In this document: positions 22,793 through 34,300 of the stretch, in pieces
Layout: every line of letters starts with the position of its first letter
Numbering within the stretch: the first letter of the stretch is position 1
Assembly: GCA_013397795.1 (NCBI GenBank)
Contig: VZTJ01004286.1
Location: 4,097,503-4,161,502 of the forward strand
Direction: 5' to 3'
Length of the DNA stretch: 64,000 nt
Source of the DNA: Orthonyx spaldingii
Taxonomy: Eukaryota; Chordata; Aves; Passeriformes; Orthonychidae
Position numbers and translations under genes: made by a program
The notes under the pieces: model-generated
The model's input: the letters and a program-made list of their open reading frames with translations, nothing else
The model's database searches: none
What the model was told of the DNA's origin: nothing

Positions 22793-24435
22793 ATATAAGA
22801 GCTTAGAGGGTAAAACTCCTGTAATTTTGGCAGTCTGGAAACACCCTCACTCACAGTGTAACCAGGTGTCCCTCAACGAAAGAGATTTTTGTCTAAATCT
22901 CCAAACTTAGTTAAGTCTGTGTTTTAGTTTTTGTAAAACATATCGTTCAGTTTGAGTATTTAGATGAATGTAGTTATGTTTCACATTCTTAAACTAATTT
23001 TATTCTATATTTAATATATTGATAGCTTAGGTGTAAAACCATCTGTACATAGTAAAGGCATAATGCAATTAGTGATGTAGGAAAGGTTGGGTGGGAGCAT
23101 AAAGCTATTGGTGGCCTGAAAAGAAATAAGTCTTGGCCCATATTTTAGAAGTCACAATGTTTTATTCATACATTCTTGTTTTGTATTGGGGGAGGGGATA
23201 GCTAGAATGTGTTATGAAATTTTTGGAAACCTTTCCTAGCATTAGTTGGGAAGTTGGCCTTGAAATGCTGTCATGGCCAGCTTCCTTGAATTCACTTGTT
23301 TGTAGAGTATATATTTTGATTGTCAGTAAAGATAACAACTTTGTATTTTTTCTGCACTTAATTCGTGTAATTAATCCACAGAACAGAGTTTTCTATAACA
23401 TGGTGAAGTCGACAAGAGACGTAATTTCTCCTACCTATTAATCTGTGCTTGCAATATTTTGGTAATTTTATTTAAGCCATCCACAGTAAGCAGCAGAAAG
23501 CTGCAAATTTCAGTTTTCTTTTTGCTCATTGCATTTGTGGTGTGAATGTTCATTGGTTTTCTTTACAGAAAGCTTGTACAATTTTCTATTTGCTGCATAT
23601 ATCTATTTAAAAAATACAGTCATTTTTTAGCTTTTGTGAAAGCAGTTACTGCTTACAAATTGCACGATGATTTTATAGTGTGTCTCCATTACTTAGCAAA
23701 TTGGTTTTTTCAGGGTTAGTGGTTCAGTTGGAAAATGCTTGAAAAATGAGTTCTAAGCACTTCATCAAGCACAGCAAACACGGTATAAAATTTTGCTATT
23801 TGAAAATTAATTAAGTGTAACAATATCAATTGAATTTTTTTTCTTCTAAGAGATACCTCACTTAAAAGAAAGCACAGCTGTACTGTATTTAAACGAATTC
23901 TAGGAAATAATAAAAAGTTGGTCTGAAATATTTTGTTGCCATCACGTTGCTTTCTGTGATTGACAGAACGTTTTTTGTGTTTTCATCCTCACTCTCTAAA
24001 GTATTTATTGCTGTTGACATGCCAGTGTAATTCTCTCAAAAGACAGAAAGTAGCTGCAAAACAACCGAGTCCATGTTAGCTCAAGGCAACAGGTTGAATG
24101 ACTTCTGAAACCATAGGAAAAGCCTGTGAAAAAGGATCAGTGCATTCAACAATTTTTAATACTTTGCCAATGATGTACAGTCTTATTGTCAGCGTTGCTG
24201 TGGTTGCATTACATGACACACAAAACTGTCCTCTACCTCACGTGAGATTTAACAGATATTTTATATGGTTTTAGTAAACAAGATGCATCTATCTGGTCAC
24301 TTAGTTTACAAATTTTGAATTATATTTATTGAAACATGACATACTGTGCTCTTAGCTTATACCTCAATTGTATTTTGTGCTGTTATCCATTTCCATGCCT
24401 TGTAAATACCTGTATAGATTGTGGACTCCAAAACA

Positions 24436-24441
24436 AATAAA
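24436..24441 (+). terminator. SKIL: distal SKIL polyadenylation signal
   Basis: AATAAA followed 15-25 bases on by cttgtctctgtcgtgttttt, a classic GU/U-rich downstream element. Best candidate for the main SKIL 3' end, near 24460. Confidence 0.7.
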
Positions 24442-24465
24442 GAACTGTAATGCCAGAACACTTGT

Positions 24466-27400
24466 CTCTGTCGTGTTTTTGAACCCTGACTTCTAAACTT
24501 GGCTCTTTGCAGGTGTTTAACTCGGTGCTTTTCTAAGGAGGACAGAGCCTTCCTTGCTTTGATTACAGTAAATTAAAATCTGATTACACTGAAACTTGTT
24601 AGCAGAGCTCCTGCAGCCCGCAGCAGGTCCCCAGTTCTCTAAAGGGTATTTTAAACAAAATCTACAAGATCAAAGCCTTCCTTCCCCATGCATCCACTTT
24701 CTAAAGCTCTTATGATTCTGTGAAGGTACTGGCACTGAGCTTTCTATGTATATTGGCATGAATTTGGTGTTTATACCTGAAAATAGAACTCCTTGCATAC
24801 TTGGCAAGTTCTCTGGTGCCCAGCTTTGTTGCTACTTGACTGCTCAAGCAATGTGTGAGTTGTTCACAGCTCTCTTCCATAACTCAATAATAAATGAGAT
24901 TAAAAACACACGTTGCCAGATAAAATGCTGAGATTATACAAAGTTAAAATCAGTTTTACTGAAAAAACAGTTACTGCTGATGGCCAGTGACTCCCAGGAG
25001 TCCTTAGTTTTTGTAAACCACGTGATTACGTTGTTTAACATCTTTGTGTAGCATCAGAAAAAGATTAAGTAGCAGTAAAATCAGAGTAGGAGAGGGAAGG
25101 AGCAGTGGAGGAGAAAAGAGGGAGCAGTTCCTCTAAGCTCTATGTTCTTCCACAAGTCTTTGATTTATATTGAATTTCCACCACTTAGAACAATAAACTT
25201 TTTCTGGTCACTTAAACCACCCTATATTGCAGTAAAATATAACTTTTTCAACAAATAATATTTTGGAGATTTTCTGGGGGATTTTATTCATGCTGAGAAG
25301 TTTTTCTTGACAGGTAAGGAAGCACAGTCATATACATGCACTTTAGTATTTTTTCTTCCCCTCAAATCAGTGCAAAAATACTTTGTTCTTGTTTTAAGGT
25401 ACTACTCTTGCATGTAGGCAATCCTGATGAATGAGATTATTGCAAACCCTTAATACTGCCATGTGCTTTCCTGTATTTTACAGAAAAAGAGAGAAGGGAT
25501 AGGTATGGACCAGGATAAAGATGAAAATTACAGTGATGAGCTCAGCCTTCAGTATAGAACAAAATTAAGAACTGACTGTACCACTTAAACTTGTTTATTT
25601 CTGCACCCCATCTTGCTTTTTTTATACTGCTGTATTTCCAAACAGGGAAGAAACCATCAGGCTGAAAATGTAAAGAAGAAGTTCAAGGTGAGTCACTTGG
25701 ATGAGAAAGCCATGGGGTGTTGATAGCTTGGGTAGCTATGACTAAGTGCAACGCCTGTCTTTTGTCAGAGAGAACAATGTGGATCAAGGAAAAGCTCTGT
25801 GAGTGAAGGGTAAAATGATTGATTTTTAAGGAGTTCACACTGTTGCTGGAATAAATGCCTGTGTAGCACTTGCTTTTAAAGAGGCAGCTTTTAAGACTAT
25901 TGCCCAAAGTGTATCAGCTTATTTGGCGTATAGCTGGCAAGTCATTCCTTATTTTATTGATCCTGTAAATCATTGTCCACTTGTCTCATACAAACTTATA
26001 TTCACTTAACTGTTGGTGGTTTATAACACTGACAAAATAGTAAATGTCTCCTGTCTCTATCGACATAAATGAAATAATTCACACTGTTCCCTGTGGGCAC
26101 CAGCTCGAGTTCTGTTGAATAGTGCTGGTTACCAAAGTGTCAAATATACTCCTTGCTCCTGCACGGTTCTGGATGAATACATTTGTGAGGGAAAACATGG
26201 AGTTAAGAAGCTGTTGTGGTTAAGGAAACCAAAAATGTAGGAGACTGAATTACAGAAGGATGTATATGCCAATGAATATCTTGCAGCATTTAAAAAACAC
26301 TTACATTGTGCATTTGGATGTGCCTGCACTATCACTGTGTAAAATGATTCCAAACCTCAGCTTTGGGATGAAATTTGTCATCTTCTTTTGAATTCAGGAG
26401 GTGACACATGATCTGTCCAATGCAATTACTCAGTCCAAAAAGTGGAACACCACTGGTTTCACCCAGGAGATGACAACTTTATCTCCTGAATAATAAATAA
26501 GCAGGAATATTTTTTAGGGGAAGATTAAACCCGTCTAGAATTGAACCCTACACAACATAGAAGTGGTGGTTGGATGTCAGTAACAGCATGCTCCACCTGA
26601 GGTGGGTGCAGTGGAAGGATAAGTTATGCAGGAAGGTGGAATCACATCAGGAAATTTCATGGAAGGCCAGCTGGCAGCTTGGCTTCACAGAAATACCATA
26701 AACCAGGTATAGAAAGAACCCAAGGAGCAACTAACAATACAAAACAAATGTGAAAACAACTATTACATTTATATTCATTATAAAAGCTTCTCTTCAAAAA
26801 GAATTTTCAACTATTTTGGTAGTACTCCAGTGTCCGGGTGAAGCTTTGACAGAAAGCTGTGACCTCATGTCCTTGAATTTTGGATCTAAGGAGCAGGTGA
26901 CAAATGAAGCCTAGGACACTCCTGTTCATGTTTTTCCCTTTATTTGCTAAAGAATGGGGGAAAATATTTTGGATTAAAAGAAGGATATATTTCATTCTTG
27001 GCACTTTAAACTCAGAGTGAAGTTTCCAGTATTTCTTTCTCACTGACAGCTCTAGGAGTGAATGAAATTCATTGTTGTGTCACTTTCTTGTCCCTTTTCC
27101 CTGCCATGCACCGCAGACAACTCTCCACTAGTTGTCTCTCCAGGCATACGGCATCTCCCTCGTCCCAAACCTTCCCTTCACAAAACCAGCAGCACTGGAG
27201 GAGGACACGCAGCGATGAAATATCCTCAGGGATGTGCTGGCACGCGAGAACATACATATGTGTTCTGAAAATACAGAGCGAAGTTAGGAAAATATCCTGC
27301 CTGCCTATTTCTCCTGATGCAGAACGGGAAGATGTGGAGTTTCTCCACCTCTGGCACTTTGAAGTGGGCTCCTTCTGCTTTAACAAATGTAAAATTCATA

Positions 27401-27800
27401 TAGTAAATTTACTCAGACCAGAAGTATGAGTTAAAAGCTGCTCGTTTTAATTTGAGCATTCAATAGCGGGACTGAGGTGCTGTAAAACTTAAGACTCAGT
27501 GAGTGTTAGTTAGTATTTCTGAAAGCCCATCACAGCAGAGAATGCAGTGATGGGTCTTTTATATTTTTACAATTACTGAAAACACCAGGAAAGACCCAAA
27601 ATTGATTTTGTCACTTTACTGGAGCTCTGCCGATGGCTTTGATGAGGTGATCAATCCCACCTCGTAACTCTGTCCACACGTTTCTTTCCTTATCTTTCTA
27701 TGAGGAGGTACCAGTGTGACTGTTAAAGTTCAGCTCGCAAACACTTCCTTAACTATTCTCCCTCGATGCTAAATTTCGAACAGTCAGGCTGTTTGCATTT
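24466..27800. other. intergenic spacer SKIL-CLDN11
   Basis: AT-rich, with short open frames only. No CR1, RNA gene or exon was recognised. Near 26800-27430 the frames are somewhat longer but match nothing I know. Confidence 0.6.
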
Positions 27801-28136
27801 CAATAAACCCCTCTGGTTTGTTTTTCAAGCACGGTCGGGTGCGATTGTGCATCTCCTCCTCTCCACACCCTCCTTCTCCTCGGACGCTCCGGATGCTCTG
27901 GCAGAAGTTGGGGCTCCCCACTTGCTCCTCCCATGCGTTGTGGGGCTGGAGGCAGCTCTGACCCCTCCCAGGGAGGGAGCTGGGCAGAGGCAGCCGAGTG
28001 TTCGCAGCAGAGCCTGATCGGGGACCTCGTCCTGCCAAAGCCCATCTCTCCTGCTCCAGCAGCCGGGATCTCTCTGCGGCCCCGCTGACCCCCCGTGGGC
28101 ACTGTCCTGTCCAGCTCGCCCCGCCAAGGGACAGAG
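27801..28136 (+). promoter_or_regulatory. CLDN11: CLDN11 5'UTR and probable proximal promoter
   Basis: GC content rises sharply about 300 bases before the CLDN11 start codon, with scattered CpG. An octamer-like tttgcat lies just upstream near 27790. No TATA box is obvious and the start site is not defined. Confidence 0.5.
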
Positions 28137-28362
28137 ATGGTGGCCACCTGCCTGCACCTGGCTGGATTTGTCTGCAGTTTCGTAGGGTGGATCGGGGTGG
28201 TTGTGGCCACGGCCACCAACGACTGGGTGGTGACCTGCGGCTACACCATCACCACCTGCAGGAAAATGGATGAGCTGGGATCCAAGGGGCTGTGGGCAGA
28301 CTGTGTCATGGCAACGGGTCTCTATCACTGCAAGCCCCTCGTGGACATCCTCATACTGCCAG
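28137..28362 (+). CDS. CLDN11: CLDN11 exon 1 (residues 1-76)
   Basis: First transmembrane helix and the first extracellular loop (NDWVVTCGYT, GLWADCVMATGLYHC). Ends ccag|gtgagt in phase 1. Confidence 0.98.
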
Positions 28363-31300
28363 GTGAGTGTGTCCCACCCTCGCCTTCCCACCCCGAGCGA
28401 GGGCTGAAGCCTTGCCCTGAGCAGTGCAGGTGCTGCTGCCGCAGGAGTGGATGGTGACGCTCCTTCAGCTTCATCAGCACAGGAGATGATCCATTCAGTG
28501 CACTAAAGAAGGTGAATGATAACTCTTGGCATGATTCTCATGGATTTACACCCGGTTTTAATCGTACCCAGGTCTGGTGTTACCTGTGGCTACTAAAATC
28601 CAGTTAATGTTTAATCATTGCTCTTAGTAAAAACTCACTGCTCCTTTCACATCTTGTCTCTGGATTGCACTGCAAAACATACAGAGCACACCGAGGTGTA
28701 ACAGAGCATTTCAAAGGGGTGGTGAACTATTACAAATGTTAAGGCTTTGATTCCTTAAAGTGATTTGGAGCAGAATGAATCTTTCAGCATCTATTATTAA
28801 TGCTGTGATGGCTTTTAATCTTTCAGAAGAGCATCATTAGTCTTGATGGTCTTGTGCTTCCCACAGGTTCTGAGGCAAGACAGAACTTTTACACAGCAAA
28901 CAGATGTAACTATATTTAACTGGGTATTTTCTTAATGATATAGTAACTTTCATCTAGTTTACTGCAAAGTAAAAATTAAACAAGGTGTTTAATCAGCATT
29001 AATGCCTCTTTTGAGCTAATTAAACCTGCCAAAGTTTTGTGAGGTCTGGTCCCCGTAAGTTTATTGATCTTGCCTGTTGCAATCACTGTTCACTCTGCAG
29101 CATTTCATTCTGCTGTGTTTTAGATTGCAACTCCTCTGCCATGTGAGAGGTGCCCCTTGCAAGGCTGACAGGGCAGAAATGACTGCTCCTTGTCATTTTC
29201 CTACATGTTTCCTTATTTATTGGTTTAAATTGTTGTGAAAATAATTTTACAAGAGGTTAAAAAGATTATTCCTGAATTTCTCTCTGTTACAGAGCATGGT
29301 CTGTGTCACACAGTGCTTAGCAATGTTGAGTCTCTCATTCTCCCTTTCTCTGTGGGTGTTTACTTTTATTTTAGTAAGCTTGCCTTCCTTACTGCTACCG
29401 TTGTTAAATCTGATCCAGCAGAGAAGACAGAGGAAGGTTTTGCCCCGAAGAAACATTAGTGAATGAAATTTAATAAATAGGTGAATGGGTCTGGCAGCAG
29501 CAGAGAGCAAAGCTTCCCTCAAGCAGTAGCCAATCACAAACGGAGATCTTTCTGCTTGTAGCATCTTTGATACCCACAGCTTGGCATGAGAGGGAAATCT
29601 ATCCTGTGCCTGATAGCTGAAATATATTTAGAGCCTCTCATTGTCTGCATCAAGTCTTTGACAATTCAAAAATGAATTGTTTGCATTCTCATTTACTTGG
29701 GATTGATCCCACATAATCCACACCTGGCACGGCCATCTCCTTTGTTTAGGGTCTCCTTTTATGCCCTGAACTCCTCAGGTAACTTTATTTTTTTAAGATT
29801 CCTCTTTAAAAAAATCGAGGAAATATTCAATACACACAGTGTCTGCATTTCCAGGAACAGTAAAATCCTCATTCCTGGTGTTGTACCTGTGTGTCAGTGG
29901 GATGTGCTTGTGGCCCCTCTTTGCTGCTGTTGGTTCAGGCATCATGAAATTCCATGTCTGCATCTGGCAGCTTCTTTTTGTTAATAAGAGGGGACAGAGA
30001 GCCAGCACACTCACTGTGCTCAGACTGCCCTGAAAACTGGGGGAAGTCATCAGGCACTGGGGCAAATCTGACATTTGTCCTTTTTCTTTTGTATGCAAGT
30101 GATGAACTGGTTTAATTTATTTACATGTAATTTTTGTATTGTATATCTACATTACACATAAAACATATAAAATTGATGTATGCATAATGTATATAAATAT
30201 TTAAAAAATCTTATTATACATAGACCCTCCCAGAGTGGCAGAAATATCATGGTCCTGTCCAGCACACTCCCACCCCTATGTCCCTGTTGTTTCCTGCTGC
30301 CTTGTGCGCAGGGACAGGCAGGAGAGGAATGGGAGCTGATGAAGTGCCAGGGGATCCTGTGATGTCTGTAGGGACCCAGAGGAAAAACGTGGCCCTTGGT
30401 TATGGCAGCTCAAGCAGCTCTGCAAGGTACAGTCTCCTCCCTAAGGAAGGGCTGTGCCAGCAGTCAGCTCAAGCCATGGATCTCCTCTGAGACTCCACAG
30501 CCAGGCTGAGCTCCTGGGGTGCAGCGCTGGGATGTGGCTGTGGGTGAGGAGAGCCCTCCTCCTCCTCCTCCTCCCAGGTCAGCAGTGCCCATTGCCTCAG
30601 GGCAGCTGCTGGCAGTGTCCCACGGACCTGCAGTGTCAGTAGTGGGTCTTCAACTATTCAACCCTCTGAATGACGGCAGAGTTGTTAAGACTTTAAATTC
30701 CTGTTATTTAATCTTGAAGACTTCAAATTCTTGTTATTTAATCAAACTCTTGCTATGAAAAGATATAGGGAAACTCCTTCCTAGACATTTTTCCTACTTT
30801 CCCTTCCTATATTTTCCAGCTCCATGATTTCTCAGTGTTTCTCTGGGAAGAGCTTGTGTTTTCCAGGCAGTGCTGTTTGTTTGCTCGTTTGTTGGAAAAT
30901 TGTGAGCCTTCACACCCCGTGTTTATGCACTCCCCACTGCACTGCAGCCTCACTGCCTTATGCCTGGAGAAGATTTAATGTTTACACAGGGATAAACCCA
31001 TTTCCCGTACTCCAAGTCTTGGGTTCTGATCAAACAGGAGCTTTTGTCCAAAGGTCTCCTTTTTTTGTGCCAAATAATTACAATCCTCACCCCTTGCCTT
31101 GCCCACAGGGTATGTCCAAGCGTGTCGAGCGCTGATGATCGCCGCCTCCGTCCTGGGCCTCCCTGCTATCTTCCTGCTGATAACGGTGCTGCCCTGCATC
31201 CGGATGGGCCACGAGCCCGGAGCAGCCAAGTACCGGCGCTCCCAGCTGGGAGGGATCCTCATCATCCTCCTGGGTAAGAGCTGGAGCCTGTCCCTGCTCC

Positions 31301-34300
31301 AGGACAGGGCAGGCTGGCTGTGATCTCCTGGAAGGATGTGTGTGCAGGCTGGGCTGGCCCTGGGGCTCTCCAGCAGCCTGGGGGTGGACAAAGGGCACGG
31401 GCAGGAGTGGGAGGACGAGGACAGGTGGGGGAGTGAGGCAGGGTTAGGAGGAAGGCTGTGAATCCCTCTGTCTTTGCCTTGTGGAGTCCTTGGGCATGGC
31501 TGCTCTGGGAAGGCCATCCCACACACCACAGGCAGTGCCTGCAGGCCCTGATTGTGCTGGTTCACTGTGGGAGCGGCTTTTGGGAAAGAGTCTGGACTTC
31601 CAAGCTGCTTACAGGGAATGGATAGCCTCCAAATCTGAAGCATGTGGGAAGGAAAACCCTTACTGAACGGGGCTGGTCCTGTGGCAAGTGTAGGGGAGGG
31701 AGCACGGAGGTGGCACGGACATGGGAAGAGGGCTGGCATGGCCCCTGTGCCTCCCAACCCCCTCTGGCCAGCCTCGCCTTTGGCCTCCAAGCTCCCCTGG
31801 GAATTTCTTCCCGTCCTCGGTGCTTGTGGAGGAGATTGTTTTGAGCAGCACAGACTGTGGAGCTCATTGTCCCCCATGCAACACCTGCATGTTCTTGAGG
31901 CCTCGTCATCTCAGCAACAGCCTGCGGGGCCTTGTTTTCACCCGTCCGTGGCAGAGGAGGAGGGGAGAGGCAAAGTGGCCTCTTTGTGTGGCTCTGCTGC
32001 TCGCTGGCGGCCAGCACTGACATCATGCCCGTCTTCTTTCTTCTCCTTCTTATTTTTTTCAAGTGGGCACTGAATATAGCTGCACACTCGGAAGGGCTGT
32101 CCTCTGGATGCTCCTTCCACGCGAGTGATCCCTGCCCCGTCACCTTGTGGTTAGCACGAGTCCATACATCCCAAATCTAAGGGACTGAGTACAAGCAGCC
32201 CTACTGGTGCCTGTGGAGTTTAAGAGCACAGCTGGAAGTCCTAACATCAGCTTTATAGGGCCTGTCTAGGACATCCCAGTCATGAAGAATCATGTTGGAA
32301 TGTGACCTTCATCCCTGCCCCGGCACCTTGAGTTGCATATTTGGGCTTGAAAAAGTGAAAGAAAAAGTGAAGGTTTTCTGCCTGTGAATGAAATTTTAGT
32401 GCCTGAGGAGTCTGCTCTGATGGATTTGCCCCGCCCAGGAGGGGGAGGCCCAGCAGAGCTGCACTTGGCCACAAAAGCCACGAGTTTTTGGTTCCAGTCA
32501 AGGAGAACCATGCTGCAGGCAGCCCTGCTTGCACGGCTGCAGACATGGAGGCAGGAAGACTGTCCCTAAAAATCCCAGAGGGCAAGAGGATGACAGGACC
32601 AGCCCACATGTGACAAATTGCAGTGAGAGTGTTGGGTAAGGCTGCATTAGAACAAGTGAAACCCCATTTGCTGCAGTGTCCCACCAGGGTTTGGGGTCTG
32701 GTGTGCCACTATCCCACCCCAGTCGTGCTGCAGTGGGACACCAGGCAGGAGAACAGATGTGAGGAGACGATGGAGAGCTTTGGCTCCATAAGCCAGGCTT
32801 CCCTCTGCCTCAGAACATGGTTTTCCCACTAGGTAGATCCTGTGAGGAAATGAAATGTGAGAGATCACATCTCTCACGTTTGTATCACGGCGACATTGGC
32901 AGACAAATGTTCTTTGGGTCAGATTTGGACCAAACCTTATTGATTTTCACCACTGTGAGCTCTGAAGCACCTACAGGTGAAGTGATTTACTCCTGTCGCT
33001 GATGCCCTGAATGATCTGGGCTGGGATCAGCAGCCTGGTCACAATGTTTTAGTCGCAATTACAATAATGCTCTTTTTGTCAGATCACAAATGAAGAATAA
33101 ATAAGCTTCTTTTGCTCCTAACTTGCTTTTTTAAAAAAAAAAAAAAAAGAAAGAGCAAACCAACCCACATTTACATTTACAAAACCCATTTTTTTCCAGG
33201 CTGATCAGCAAGACAGACCCTTTGGAAGAAGAATAATGTACAGAGTTCAGGACTTTGACATTATTTAAGCTGATTAATGATCTGTTAGTTGCAAAATGAG
33301 GTGTCACCATTCCAGAGCATTTAACAAGCATGGATCAGGCCCTGAAAGATAAAATACTGAGTTAAAATCCATTATATTCTAGAAGTAACATGCCTTGGGC
33401 TGTTCTTATTCACCCTCTGGCCACTGAACTCTCACTTATGGTTTCCACAGCCTCACAAGCTCCAGATTTGTCCTCTTACAGGAGAGCAACACCTAGAGCT
33501 CTGGTTAAAAGAAAACAGCCCCCAAAATACTCCCTAATGCAGCAGAAATAGGGAGTGGGGATGCAAACAGGGGAGCTGGTCCCATGGCAAACTTCACTTG
33601 CTGCTCGGGGAAGGGATGGCAGTTTGTCACTGAAATTTGTTATAAGGGAAAACAGGGATCGAAACACAGCATGGAGCCAACAAAAATTATATATATAAAA
33701 AGTTGAAAACTTGCCAGGAAAACAATGGACTCAGATATTCCATTGATTTTTCTGTCCACTGCTAATCACAGGCTGCCAGAGTGCAACCTGTGTGCACGCC
33801 CTGCTATCCTGCTGCTGGTGTGTTTATGGCTCTGCTCGATCCTATCTGACCGAGGGAATTGATTTATTGCCGAAAACAACCGTCAGCAGAGGTTTGCTCT
33901 GAGCTGGTATGAAAACATTTCACACGTTGGTGTTGATGGAAAAACCCTGGCCCAGCCCGTGTTGTTGACACTAATTTGGAGGACCCCTTGCTGGTAACCA
34001 AAGGGGCATTTTCCTCATGGGGGAGAGGGACTCAGACACTGGAAAATAGATTAAATGTGTGTTAGTGGGAATTGCTACTACAAAATAAGCCATTTTGTAC
34101 TAAATAAAGGATGATAATGAGTTTTTCTGAAGACTGTGTGAGATTTACTTGTAAAACCATAGATATCAAGATAAAAAGGTTGCCTTGAACATAGAAAAAA
34201 AGGTATCTATTTTTTCAACTAAATGCTTTGAAAGAGAAATCCGTGTGACTTTGAGTCAGCAATTCGGAGTAGTTAAATTTAGATGTGAAAGAAAAGTATT

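Larger units (their letters stand above)
19463..24465 (+). other. SKIL: SKIL 3'UTR (about 5 kb)
   Basis: AU-rich, with many ATTTA pentamers and no splice-ready open frame. Candidate poly(A) signals lie at 19609, 20259, 22787, 23909 and 24436. The last is followed by a strong T/G-rich element (cttgtctctgtcgtgttttt) and is the likely distal end. A CR1 remnant and a GC-richer block (21191-22022) interrupt it. The extent is inferred from the signals; no transcript data were available. Confidence 0.7.

Noticed and set aside
28095..28136. Upstream in-frame ATG extending CLDN11 by 14 residues
   Set aside because: The extension is unlike claudin N-termini; the ATG at 28137 matches the family start.
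30975..31877. 300-codon minus-strand open frame
   Set aside because: It lies antisense to CLDN11 exon 2 and its GC-rich flanks, shows no recognisable domain and has repeat-like Pro/Ser/Leu composition.
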